Origin: Salinisphaera sp. Q1T1-3
GTDB lineage: Bacteria; Pseudomonadota; Gammaproteobacteria; Nevskiales; Salinisphaeraceae
Assembly (NCBI RefSeq): GCF_003602005.1
Contig: NZ_QZWD01000007.1
Location: 1-64,000, forward strand
DNA: 64,000 nt
Reading direction: 5' to 3'
This document shows positions 45,635-55,541 of the stretch, in pieces. The notes beneath the pieces were generated by a model. It saw nothing but the letters and a program-made list of their open reading frames with translations. It had not been told where the DNA came from and made no database searches. A program made the translations under genes and the position numbers. Position 1 is the stretch's first letter, and each line of letters opens with the position of its first letter.

Positions 45635-46630
45635 TCAGCGCACGGTTTCGCGGGCCCGCACGGCATCGAGTCGTGCATCGTCGAGCAGGTTGTCCAGCGA
45701 TACGGATTCGTGCGGCTCGACGGTACTGACGCCGTGCCGATAGGCGATTCGTTCGGGATCGTCCTGACCGCGATGCGCGGCAGCCAGTGCCTCGTCGAGC
45801 CGTTCGATGATCCGCTCGGCACCCACGGCATCGCTTTTGCCGGCGAGCAGCGCGAAGGTGGTTTCCCCGACCCGGGCGAATAGATCGGCGGCGCGCGTCG
45901 TGTCGATGACGATCCGGGCAAAGCATTGGAGCGTGTCGTCGCTCGGTGTCTCATCGGTGGTTCCGAACGCGTGCGCCGGGGCGAGCTCGAAATAGAGCAG
46001 GGCCGCGGTGCGTCGGTTGAGCCGGCAGCTCTCCAGCAGGCAGGGTGCCAGCGATTCGAATCCGCGCCGGTTGATCGCACCGGTCAACGTATCGACGGTC
46101 GCCTGGCCGTTGGCGGCCTCGAGTTCGCGTTCGACCAGCACGCCGAGATCGTCGAGCAGGGTCAACTCATGTTCGCTCATGAAACGCGGCGCGCGATCGA
46201 CAATGCAAAGAGCCCCGAGCGCGTGGCCGTTCGCGGCCCGCAGCGGCCGACCGGCATAGAAGGCCATGTACGGCGGGCCGGAGACCAGCGGGCTGTCCAT
46301 GAATCGCGGGTCGCCGGCGAGGTCGGGGATGACGAGCACGTCGTTTTCCGACATCGCCTGGGCGCAGAAGGACTGCTCGCGCGGCAGCACGTCGATATCC
46401 ACGGCATCGCCGGCCTGGGATTTCGTCCACTGATAGTGCTCGGCGACCAGCGTGATGAAGGCGAACGGCACATCGAAGATACGACAGGCCAGACGCGTGA
46501 TGCGGTCGAAGCGTTCTTCGGGCGCGGTGTGCAGTACGTGCAGTGCTGCCAGCGTGCGCAGTCGCGCCTGCTCATCAACCGTCGTGGTGTAGCCTGCGAA
46601 ATCCGTTTCCGGGAAAATCTGCTGTGGCAT
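45635..46630 (-). CDS. GAF protein with degenerate GGDEF domain
   Basis: This 331-residue protein has an N-terminal GAF domain (about 20-175: RLRTLAALHVLHTAPEERFD, DVPFAFITLV, LGALCIVD). A GGDEF-like domain starts at DTLTGAINRRGFES and has ARVGETTFALLAG where ARxGGDEF is expected. The loss of the acidic catalytic signature means diguanylate cyclase activity is unlikely. It may bind GTP, act as a sensor, or serve as a partner domain. It is divergent from the acyltransferase gene. Confidence 0.87.
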   Translation of the reverse strand: MPQQIFPETDFAGYTTTVDEQARLRTLAALHVLHTAPEERFDRITRLACRIFDVPFAFITLVAEHYQWTKSQAGDAVDIDVLPREQSFCAQAMSENDVLVIPDLAGDPRFMDSPLVSGPPYMAFYAGRPLRAANGHALGALCIVDRAPRFMSEHELTLLDDLGVLVERELEAANGQATVDTLTGAINRRGFESLAPCLLESCRLNRRTAALLYFELAPAHAFGTTDETPSDDTLQCFARIVIDTTRAADLFARVGETTFALLAGKSDAVGAERIIERLDEALAAAHRGQDDPERIAYRHGVSTVEPHESVSLDNLLDDARLDAVRARETVR

Positions 46631-46684
46631 CGATGCCCCCTGCCCATCGCTGCATTCCGGACGCTGGCGCTGTCACGGCCTGTC

Positions 46685-46701
46685 CCGTTTTCACAAAACG
46701 G
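46685..46701. promoter_or_regulatory. Perfect 7-3-7 dyad between divergent genes
   Basis: CCGTTTT-CAC-AAAACGG lies about 55 bases upstream of the GAF gene and 155 bases before the acyltransferase start. It is an operator or hairpin candidate with no assigned regulator. Confidence 0.4.
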
Positions 46702-46855
46702 CTCGTACAACAGTCTGCCCGAGCCCATGTCGATTGGCCATATCGGCGGGAGGCGCGGGCATCGTTTGCGAACACGGGCCTGACAATACAATTGTCGTCT
46801 TTGTAAGCTCTGCCCTGGCCATCGCCCGATGCGGTGGGGGACGATTCAAACGGGG

Positions 46856-48139
46856 ATGAGTGTGACCGATGCACAGAGCGCGCCGACACCGCGACGGCGT
46901 GAGCGTTTCATGGGGCTGGAATGGCTGCGTTTCGGGCTGGGCCTGTATCTCGTGGCGTTCCACACGCTGCATGCGTATCAGCCGATCCGCAGCTGGTCGC
47001 ATTACGTGACCGATCTGGGGTTCTTCGCCACGAGCACGTTCTTCGTGCTGTCGGGATTCCTGCTCACCCACGTCTATCTGGACGCGCGATCGAACCATGT
47101 CATGCGGGAGCCGGCGCGCAGTTTCTGGGTCAAGCGCTTCTCCAATCTCTACCCGATCCATATCGGCTCGCTCCTGCTGGCGATCCTGATGGCTCAGATG
47201 GTGGGCTGGCTGGCCCTCACGCCGGCCGATGCGGCGACCACGTATCGATTCGTCGCCTACGACATCAATCGCGCGGCGCTGTTTCCTGGCGAAACGCACC
47301 ACATCATGAGCTACGCCGAGCTGTTCACCAATCTGGGGCTCAACGCGGTCATGCTTCAGGCGTGGAATCCGTATTATCTGACTTTCAACCCACCGTCATG
47401 GTCGATTTCGGCGCTTTTCTTCTTCTATCTGTGGTTTCCGTGGCTGGCGCCGAAACTCATGCGTCTGCGGCGTCCGGCGATCGGGCTGGCCATCACGCTG
47501 GCGGTGTATGTGGTCCCGGCGCTGATCGTGATCGCGTTGACGAATTACGACACTCCCGAGACCGGCATCCTGCACCGCAACCCGATCGTACGGATGCCCG
47601 AGTTCATCGCCGGCATTCTGCTCTATGCCATCTATGCCCGACGACGGGCGACGGGCTCGGGGCTGTCGGTGGCCACGGGGGGCATCCTGGGGGTGTTGAT
47701 CGTGGTCTCGTTCGTCGGCGGGACCCTGTTGCTGACGTTCGGCTCGGCCGCGTATTACCTGCTCCACGACGGTTTGTTGCTGCCGGCCTGCCTGGCGGCG
47801 GTGTATCTGGCCGCCTTCGTGCGGCCGGCCGGGTCGGAACGCATCAACGACTGGGCGGTGCGTCTGGGCGGTGCGGCGCTGCCGATGTTCGCCCTGCATA
47901 TTCCGTTGTTCACGGCCTTCACCCGGTTGGAAAAGATTCTCGCCGGTCAGCCGTCGCTGTGTCTGGCCGGCCAGTGGCGACCCTGTTTCGATGCCGCCGG
48001 CCAGGCCACGCTGTCGGTCTGGGCCTATCCGTTGTATCTGGTGCTCACGATCGCGGCCTGCGTGGTCTTTCAGCAGCGTTTCGTGCGCGGCGCCCGTCAC
48101 CTGATCGAACCGCCGCTGATGCGACTGGTCATGCGTTGA
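46856..48139 (+). CDS. Acyltransferase-3 family membrane protein
   Basis: The ATG at 46856 directly follows ACGGGG; an upstream ATG at 46829 is less likely. The roughly 427 residues form ten or so membrane helices. RERFMGLEWLRFGLGLYLVAF is the conserved start, followed by FFATSTFFVLSGFLL (family motif 2), FWVKRFSNLYPIHIG and SWSISALFFFYLWFPW. Members acylate sugars of lipopolysaccharide, exopolysaccharide or glucans at the inner membrane. No glycan operon is adjacent, so the acceptor is unknown. Confidence 0.88.
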   Translation: MSVTDAQSAPTPRRRERFMGLEWLRFGLGLYLVAFHTLHAYQPIRSWSHYVTDLGFFATSTFFVLSGFLLTHVYLDARSNHVMREPARSFWVKRFSNLYPIHIGSLLLAILMAQMVGWLALTPADAATTYRFVAYDINRAALFPGETHHIMSYAELFTNLGLNAVMLQAWNPYYLTFNPPSWSISALFFFYLWFPWLAPKLMRLRRPAIGLAITLAVYVVPALIVIALTNYDTPETGILHRNPIVRMPEFIAGILLYAIYARRRATGSGLSVATGGILGVLIVVSFVGGTLLLTFGSAAYYLLHDGLLLPACLAAVYLAAFVRPAGSERINDWAVRLGGAALPMFALHIPLFTAFTRLEKILAGQPSLCLAGQWRPCFDAAGQATLSVWAYPLYLVLTIAACVVFQQRFVRGARHLIEPPLMRLVMR

Positions 48140-48197
48140 GCCGCGCGCGCCGACAGGCCGGCCCGATCGGGACGGCTAGCGGTGGATACGCCTGACG

Positions 48198-48225
48198 CGG
48201 CCGGCGACGACGATGCCGCCGGCCG
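48198..48225. terminator. Hairpin between convergent acyltransferase and gnd genes
   Basis: CGGCCGGCG and CGCCGGCCG form a 9-bp GC stem with a 10-base loop between two converging genes. There is no U-run, so it is a candidate bidirectional or Rho-assisted terminator only. Confidence 0.4.
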
Positions 48226-48246
48226 TGCATCAGGCCAGGCAGGCGG

Positions 48247-49662
<1,416 letters not shown>

Positions 49663-49697
49663 GACTGTGCTCTCGATTGAAAGTGGGAAAACCGTAC

Positions 49698-49713
49698 CTG
49701 AAAACGATTTCAG
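49698..49713. promoter_or_regulatory. LacI-type operator candidate upstream of gnd
   Basis: CTGAAA-ACGA-TTTCAG is a 6-4-6 dyad with a central CG, the usual form for LacI-family regulators, 36 bases before the gnd start. The regulator is not encoded nearby. Confidence 0.4.
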
Positions 49714-49849
49714 ACGGGGCGCTGATTGGGATGATCCGGCACTGTCTGAACGACTTGCCGACGTTGTCGGATCGTGGGATCGCATATCGTCGAGGCAACG
49801 GTATCCGACCGGCCGATCAGCAGGTCATGGCATCCGCCGTGCATAAACC

Positions 49850-49938
49850 TGTGCACAACTCGTGTGGATAATGCCCCGGTTTCACATGGAATACCCGTCA
49901 ATACAGGCTCCGGGCGGCACAGGACACGTTGTGGACAA
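49850..49938. other. Cluster of DnaA-box-like 9-mers
   Basis: TGTGGATAA (49863-49871) is a perfect DnaA box on the minus strand. TGTGCACAA (49850-49858) and TGTGGACAA (49930-49938) each differ by one base from TGTGNAWAA. The gap 49714-50022 holds no gene. None of the usual origin neighbours is present, so chance or a regulatory role is more likely than an origin. Confidence 0.35.
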
Positions 49939-50022
49939 CTGAGTCGTTGCCGCGACTGTTCGTGCAATCGATCACGGGGCGACGCCCGGTGACACGTCTG
50001 ATCAGGGCGCGAGTGCGGTGAT

Positions 50023-50580
50023 TCAGGTCGCCAGCCTGGGCGTGCCGGCGCCGACCGCCGGGTCATAGCCCGAGCGGGCCGGCCAGTACCCGTTGGTGTG
50101 GCCGCCGTCGATGTCGCGATAAGCCCCGCCCGTGCCGTAACCGCGTGCGCCGATCAGGGCGTAGAGCCGTGGGTTGATCAATCCGTAACGCGACTGTCCC
50201 CGCTGCACGCCCAGCGCGATGAGCTTGGCCAGCTGCGGGGCGACGAAGCTGGTGCCGCCGTGGTCGCTGCGCTGGCCACCGTCGATCGTCGTGTAGGTCA
50301 GATATCCCGAGTTCGTATCGGCGTTCATCGAGACATCCGGCACGTTGCGACCGACGAAGCCGTTGGGCAGGCGCGTGTAGGTCCGGCCGCTGTCGTAGTC
50401 GGGGACTGTCTGTCCGGCCGCGCTGTCCTGCATGCCGGCAATGCCCTGCTGATAGGTCGGGCGGTCGGTATAGACACTGACATCGCCACCGCCACCGCCA
50501 CCGACCGGAAACAGATAAGCCGCTTCCGCCGAGAGCCCTTGGCAGTCGCGATCGTAATCGCCGAGGTAATCCTGGGGTCT
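50023..50580 (-). pseudogene. C-terminal fragment of a sedolisin (S53) peptidase
   Basis: The minus strand encodes about 185 residues with NVPDVSMNADTNSGYL, the catalytic-serine block DHGGTSFVAPQLAKL and the calcium-binding end YRDIDGGHTNGY then SGYDPAVGAGTPR, all typical of the S53 C-terminus. The N-terminal two thirds with the Glu/Asp catalytic residues are missing. The open frame is joined at about 50580 to the palindromic repeat, which has replaced or displaced the upstream part. The fragment cannot be an active peptidase. Confidence 0.75.
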
Positions 50581-50732
50581 GTTGATGTTTCGTTCGAGCG
50601 CCGCGTTGGCGCCGCAAATCCCGTCCGGCGGCGTTGCGAGCCTGGATCGTGGCACGCCACGATCGGCAACTCGCGCCTTGCCGGACACACGGCGGTCTCT
50701 CGACGAAAAGGCGCTCGAACGAAACATCAACA
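50580..50732. repeat. Dispersed repeat with perfect 23-bp inverted arms
   Basis: 50580-50602 and 50710-50732 are exactly complementary (GTTGATGTTTCGTTCGAGCG / CGCTCGAACGAAACATCAAC). The 153-base unit encodes nothing. Its right half (GGACACACGGCGGTCTCTCG) is also present in the repeat at 51248. It marks the break in the sedolisin fragment and may be a MITE. Confidence 0.8.
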
Positions 50733-50916
50733 CGCCCTGGCAATTCGGCCGATCGACCGGTAGGGCAGCTCATCCCAGAGCGCGCATGCCGCCCGGCGAT
50801 CACGCGATCGTAATTCCAGTTCAATGTTTTCTTTACTTCGTTCAGCAAACCCCGTAAAAGATTGTGTGCGATAAATAAGAGCCGACGACGGCTCGCGAAA
50901 AAGGAAAGGAGATCTC

Positions 50917-51237
50917 ATGAAAGCGGAAAAACGAGCTCACGGTCGGCTTGTTTCGGGGATGGCCGCAGGGCTCGTGCTGGCGGCCGCCAGCGGGTGTGCG
51001 AGTCAGCAGGGTACGGCTGCCGGTGATGACGGGTCGCTCGACTCGCGCGTGGCGCCCACCCAGAACACGCAGGCCACCGGCACAGTGCCGGCGGCCGCTT
51101 CGTCCAAGGGCGGCAATACGGGTGTTTCCGACGATCAGTCCCGGGCCTCGGATAGCGACACGAGCGCGCTGCCGCGTGTGGCCCCTACCCAGAGCACGAA
51201 AGGCACCGGGGCCTATCCCGACGCCAAGCAGCAGTAA
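50917..51237 (+). CDS. Small lipoprotein with an internal duplication
   Basis: GGAAAGGAGA lies just upstream of the ATG. The 106-residue protein has a basic start and hydrophobic core ending in lipobox AASGC (C27). The mature part is Ser/Thr/Ala/Asp-rich and disordered-looking, with RVAPTQNTQATGTVP (about 44-58) repeated near the C-terminus as RVAPTQSTKGTGAYP. No family is recognised. The gene lies between two copies of the same palindromic repeat (50580 and 51248). Confidence 0.65.
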   Translation: MKAEKRAHGRLVSGMAAGLVLAAASGCASQQGTAAGDDGSLDSRVAPTQNTQATGTVPAAASSKGGNTGVSDDQSRASDSDTSALPRVAPTQSTKGTGAYPDAKQQ

Positions 51238-51247
51238 CCACGCTAGA

Positions 51248-51393
51248 GCCTGTTGAGGTTTCGTGCGAGTCCGCGCCAAGCGCTGTATTGCCGCAAAACA
51301 GCGCTTGTCCCTTTGGGTTGGGCCGCAAATCGCGCCTTGCAGGACACACTGCGGTCTCTCGACGAAAGGGCGCTTGAACGAACCTCAACAGGC
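51248..51393. repeat. Dispersed repeat with 13-bp inverted arms and inner hairpin
   Basis: GCCTGTTGAGGTT (51248-51260) pairs with AACCTCAACAGGC (51381-51393). Inside it, AAGCGCTGT/ACAGCGCTT (51278-51306) makes a second perfect stem. The left half matches the partial copy at 11729-11785 and the right half the copy at 50580, so all belong to one family. Confidence 0.75.
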
Positions 51394-51446
51394 CCCAGCG
51401 CCGGTCGGGCATGGGGCCCGACCGGTTCGACGGGGCGAGGCGGTTG

Positions 51447-53588
51447 TCAGTCAGCCTGTTGCGATGATGGTCGCTCGCCCAGCGCGATGGCGCTGTGGTC
51501 CACCGACTGGAAAGCCTGCATGTAATCGGCCAGCGCCGAGGCCATGAGTTCGGCCGATACCGCGGCCCGGATGGCCTGTCGCCGTTCTGCTATCTCTTCG
51601 ATCCCGACCGCGTGTTCGATCACGCGCTGGGCCAGGGCATGGGTATTGCGCTGAGCGTCCATCACGGTCTCCAGCGCCGGGCTGCGGCCGGCAAACTGAG
51701 CGCGCAGACGTGTCATCTCCGCTTCGATTGCGCCGTGCAGATCGGCATCCAGATTCAGTCGCTGTGACAACACCACGAGCGTTCGTGCCTCAAGCCCGAT
51801 ATTGATCGAGGCCAGCACGGCCTGCCGTGGCGAGAATGTGACCGGCCCATCCTCGACGTCATTGAGCGCCAGGCTGTTGAGGCGGTCATACATGCGGGTT
51901 TCGAAACGTGCCCGGGTTCGTCGATCGCCGCCGGCCATCTCATCGAACACGCCGTGCATCTGCTCGCGTAGCCGTTGGCGCGCTGTGACCGGCAGTACCA
52001 GGCGAAAGGCGAGAATGGTCAATCCGACCGCGCCCGAAATCCCGAGGGCGATCTGGAAATAGGTTGTGAAGCTCGGCAGGGCGCCGCTCTGAACATGGAC
52101 CAGCAACGAAAACATGACCGCGGAAATGCGCCCGGGCAGGGCCACCGCGATATTCGGCACGGTCATCGCCAGGCCGGCTGCGAAGTAGAACGGCAGCGTG
52201 CACAGCATGAGCATGGCGTAACTGTTGGCCTGGGGCAGCAGGAGGAAATCGACGACGAAGGCCGCTATCGCGGCGATTGCCAGCCCCTTGCCGAAACCGC
52301 CGGCTGCCGCGACCGGGTTGGGCAGCGTCGCGAATATGGTGGTCAGTGCGGCCAGCAGGATCATTAACAGAATAGCCGGCAGTTGATCGTGGAAATTGAT
52401 CCAGACCATGCCCCCGAGGCTGACGGCCACGAGTGTGCGAGCCGCGTTGCGCAGGGCATTGCGGATGTCCATCGGGTGCCCGAATTCGGACCCGTCGTTG
52501 GCACCGTCCTCGGCGGTGAGGCTTTCGGTGAGCAGCATGCCGTGCTTGATCAGGGCTGCCCGCCCGCGATCGGCCAGATCCAGCGCCCGGCTGATCACGA
52601 CCCAGTCCGCCAGCGTTCGCGGCCGGCCGTGGCTGGCCGGTCGCCGGGCGTTGTCGATGATCGCATCATAGGCGGCGTCGAAGGCCTGTCTCGCGCGCGC
52701 CCAGTCCGTCGGCGCGTCCTGTAGTCGTCGGGCCGGTTCGGCCAGAGCCTGCAGCGGCGTGGTATCGGGTTGGCCCGGACGTGCCGCCAGATAGACGTGC
52801 AGGGACGAGGCCGCGCTGACCAGCGCCAGAATGTCATAGTCCAGCCGGCGTGCCATGCGGTTGAGATGGGCGAAACCGGGATACTCGTAGCTGATGTACT
52901 GGCGCGTCTGTTCGAGCGCCAGGGCCTGGGCGGCGAGATCCTGCAGCACCGGATGAGGATCGTCGTCGGTTCCCTGCGCGGTCTCCCCCTGTTCGGCGGT
53001 GGGAGAACCGCCGAGGCCGGCCAGCCGGACGAACTCCCCGCCCAGAGCGCCGAGCAGGCGCAACCGGCTCTCGCGGTAGCTGCGGGCGGTTTTCGGGGGT
53101 GAGAAGAGCACGTTGACCGCCGCTGTGACGATGGCGGCGAGCACGCATTCCGAGGTGCGCGCCACAGCGATCTCGAACGGCGGCTGGTCGAGCGTGTGCG
53201 ACAGGATGACGGTCACACCGGCAATGAAGCCGGCGATCGCGAAACCGTAGGACAGATTGTTGCGCAGCAGATTCGAGCAGAACGCGCAGAACGTGATCCA
53301 GATGACGAGCGCGGCTGCGCTGAGTTCATAGCTTTGATAGAACAGCGCGAGGATGAGCAGGCCCACGCAGCCGGCCACGAGCGTGCCCGCTGCGCGGGCA
53401 AAGCCTCGCACCACCGCCAGGCCGGGCAGCGGCTGCATCATCACGGCGACTTCCAGCGCGGCCCAGTACGGCCGATCGAGTTCCAGCCACATCGACAGGA
53501 ACAGAGCCAGGGCAATCGCGAGACAGAAACGCAGCGCGAACCCGACGCTGTCGGCCGACGGCAGGAAAAGCCAGGAGAGACGCGACAT
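51447..53588 (-). CDS. FUSC-family inner-membrane protein (second copy)
   Basis: This 713-residue protein has the same two-block membrane plan as the protein at 33754 and shares motifs such as MWLELDRPYWAALEVAVMMQ, LNVLFSP-like VNVLFSPPKTARSYR and the C-terminal YDRLNSLAL...VLASINIGLEARTL. The pair is a paralogue set rather than a recent duplication, since sequence identity looks modest. Export of aromatic or other small acids is typical of the family. Partner HlyD proteins are not adjacent. Confidence 0.87.
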   Translation of the reverse strand: MSRLSWLFLPSADSVGFALRFCLAIALALFLSMWLELDRPYWAALEVAVMMQPLPGLAVVRGFARAAGTLVAGCVGLLILALFYQSYELSAAALVIWITFCAFCSNLLRNNLSYGFAIAGFIAGVTVILSHTLDQPPFEIAVARTSECVLAAIVTAAVNVLFSPPKTARSYRESRLRLLGALGGEFVRLAGLGGSPTAEQGETAQGTDDDPHPVLQDLAAQALALEQTRQYISYEYPGFAHLNRMARRLDYDILALVSAASSLHVYLAARPGQPDTTPLQALAEPARRLQDAPTDWARARQAFDAAYDAIIDNARRPASHGRPRTLADWVVISRALDLADRGRAALIKHGMLLTESLTAEDGANDGSEFGHPMDIRNALRNAARTLVAVSLGGMVWINFHDQLPAILLMILLAALTTIFATLPNPVAAAGGFGKGLAIAAIAAFVVDFLLLPQANSYAMLMLCTLPFYFAAGLAMTVPNIAVALPGRISAVMFSLLVHVQSGALPSFTTYFQIALGISGAVGLTILAFRLVLPVTARQRLREQMHGVFDEMAGGDRRTRARFETRMYDRLNSLALNDVEDGPVTFSPRQAVLASINIGLEARTLVVLSQRLNLDADLHGAIEAEMTRLRAQFAGRSPALETVMDAQRNTHALAQRVIEHAVGIEEIAERRQAIRAAVSAELMASALADYMQAFQSVDHSAIALGERPSSQQAD

Positions 53589-53636
53589 GATCAGCCTGCG
53601 TTGATGCCGGATCGCATGCCGGTGTTCTGCTGGGGC

Positions 53637-54314
53637 TCAGGCAGCAAAGCGCAGCATCTGACCGTCCCAGACCAGATGCCGGTCAGCACGGGCCGCCGTG
53701 GCCTCGATATGTGCCGCGTTGGGCCGATCGGTTGCCGCGATCCAGGCCCAGGCTGCGTCACGGCTGCGCCCGAAGCGCTGATGGCGCGCGGCCAGCCAGG
53801 CCTCGCGCTGTTCTGCGGCGACATCCAGAAACCAGACGGCATCCAGCGCATCCGCGATCGACGTCCACGGCGTCTCATCCAGCAACAGATAGTTGCCTTC
53901 CGTGACCACCAACGGCGTCTCGGCGTCGACGGCGATACTCGCGGCGATCGGCTCCTCGATCTCGCGATAGAAGCCCGGCGCATAGATGGTCTCGGCGCCG
54001 CCGAAGCCCTGGCGGATACGGGTCAGCAGATCCCGATAGCCCGCGGCATCGAACGTATCGGGCGCACCCTTGCGATCGTGACGGCCGAGTCGGTGGAGTT
54101 CGCGCTGGGACAGATGAAAACCGTCCATCGGCACGTTGACCGCCCGCGGCGCGAGGGCGGCGACGAGGGCTTCGGCCAGTGTCGATTTACCCGATGCCGG
54201 GGCGCCAACCAGGCCGAGGACACAACGCCCCGGTCGGTCGGCCAAAGCGCTCGCCTCGGCGCGAACTGCGGCATCGAGGGCAATATCGGTCGCGTACGTC
54301 ATCGGCTCGCTCAT
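53637..54314 (-). CDS. P-loop nucleoside/sugar kinase-like protein
   Basis: This 225-residue protein has the Walker A motif GLVGAPASGKSTL (34-46) and the uridine-kinase/phosphoribulokinase-type PMDGFHLSQREL, GAPDTFDAAGYRDLL, YREIEEP and VVTEGNYLLLD. This matches the group around Escherichia coli YggC and pantothenate or fructose kinases. The phosphate acceptor is not known. A start at MTYATD (54302) is possible. It precedes the FUSC gene by about 48 bases. Confidence 0.83.
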   Translation of the reverse strand: MSEPMTYATDIALDAAVRAEASALADRPGRCVLGLVGAPASGKSTLAEALVAALAPRAVNVPMDGFHLSQRELHRLGRHDRKGAPDTFDAAGYRDLLTRIRQGFGGAETIYAPGFYREIEEPIAASIAVDAETPLVVTEGNYLLLDETPWTSIADALDAVWFLDVAAEQREAWLAARHQRFGRSRDAAWAWIAATDRPNAAHIEATAARADRHLVWDGQMLRFAA

Positions 54315-54656
54315 CCTGCGCTCGCAGCGGGTTGGGACCCCGACATGGCCGGTCGGGCATGACGATCATCCTATCTCACAGGTCGTCGACCCATTGGTCG
54401 GCCGGCAGATCGTGCGCCCGGACAGGGCGGCGTCACGCCCGACAAGATACTCCGGCGTCGGCCGTAACGACAGACGCCTCGTCGACCAACGACGAGACAG
54501 CCGCCACGCGCGAGGCCGTGTCCGGCCCGCGATCGGATATGTGTGGCGCCTGGCGCATATGCCGGCAACAGCCGCACGTCGTGCGTCTTGCGTTGCCTTG
54601 ATTGATCAGGCCGAACGCTATGCTGATGCCATGTTGAGCAAACCATCCAATGCATC
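54315..54656. other. Intergenic region, no gene recognised
   Basis: These 342 bases lie between divergent genes (kinase on minus, dehydrogenase on plus) and should hold both promoters. No clear boxes were seen. The last part reads ATGCTGATGCCATG with no ribosome site. Confidence 0.4.
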
Positions 54657-55541
54657 ATGAGCCATTCAATCAAGATTGCCGTGCTCGGTCTGGGCGCGAT
54701 GGGGTCAGCGTTCGCCGAAAATCTTTGTCGCGCCGGCTTTCGCGTCCATGTCTGGAACCGCACGCGCGACAAGGCCGAGCCGCTGGTCGAACACGGGGCG
54801 ATCGTCGCCTCGACACCACATGAGGCAGCCCGCAACGCCGATGTACTGATCACGATGGTGCCGGATATCGAGGCCGTGAACAGCGTTCTGTTCGATGACG
54901 ACGGGGCACTCGATGCGTTGCCGGACGGCGCGGTGCTGGCCCAGATGGGCACACTGGGCGTGTCGGAAACCGATGCTCTGGTCGCACGTGTGGCCAGTCA
55001 GCGCCCGGACATCGTGTTCATCGATGCGCCGGTGTCCGGTACCAAGGCACCGGCCGAGCAGGGGACGGTTACTGTGCTCGCCAGCGGGGACCGGGATGCT
55101 GCGTTGTCCCGCGTGCAGCCGGTCTTCGATGTCATCGGCCAGGCCACGCATTGGCTCGGCAGCGCCGGTCAGGGCGCGCGGGTGAAGATCGTGGTCAACG
55201 CCTGGCTGGTTGCGACCATGCAAGGCGTGGCCGAAACGACCCTGCTGGCCCGGCGGCTCGGACTGTCGACCGACGATATCTGGCAGGCGCTCGAGGGCGG
55301 GCCGTTGGCCAACCCTTATGTCGAGAACAAACTCAGGATGATCGGCGCGGACGATTTTTCTGCCCAGATGGCGCTCAAATGGGGTTTGAAGGATATCGAA
55401 CTCGCGCTCGAGGCGGGTGAGACCGACGAAATGCCGGCCCTGACCCGAACCCGCGACATCTGGCGTCAGGCCGCCGCCGAGGCGTCACTTGCCGACCAGG
55501 ATATCGCGGTCATCAGCCGTTATCTGACGCACCCGGGCTGA
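54657..55541 (+). CDS. 3-hydroxyisobutyrate dehydrogenase family oxidoreductase
   Basis: This 294-residue protein has the NAD(P) motif VLGLGAMGSAFAENLCRAGF (9-28), FIDAPVSGTKAPAEQGTVT (the beta-hydroxyacid dehydrogenase signature, DAPVSG), and the catalytic lysine in GQGARVKIVVNAW. The C-terminal helices end in PALTRTRDIWRQA. The family oxidises beta-hydroxyacids or reduces short semialdehydes. The substrate is not known. Its 3-prime end overlaps the convergent prolyl oligopeptidase gene by 29 bases. Confidence 0.87.
   Translation: MSHSIKIAVLGLGAMGSAFAENLCRAGFRVHVWNRTRDKAEPLVEHGAIVASTPHEAARNADVLITMVPDIEAVNSVLFDDDGALDALPDGAVLAQMGTLGVSETDALVARVASQRPDIVFIDAPVSGTKAPAEQGTVTVLASGDRDAALSRVQPVFDVIGQATHWLGSAGQGARVKIVVNAWLVATMQGVAETTLLARRLGLSTDDIWQALEGGPLANPYVENKLRMIGADDFSAQMALKWGLKDIELALEAGETDEMPALTRTRDIWRQAAAEASLADQDIAVISRYLTHPG

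Noticed and set aside
46921-48195. Long plus-strand open frame of 424 codons inside the acyltransferase gene
   Set aside because: It overlaps the acyltransferase-3 protein in another frame and its product is rich in Arg, Gly and His without any family motif, as expected for a GC-driven shadow frame.
49850-49938. Replication origin suggested by DnaA-box-like words
   Set aside because: There is no AT-rich unwinding region and none of the usual origin neighbours (dnaA, dnaN, gyrB, mnmG, rpmH), so an origin was not called.
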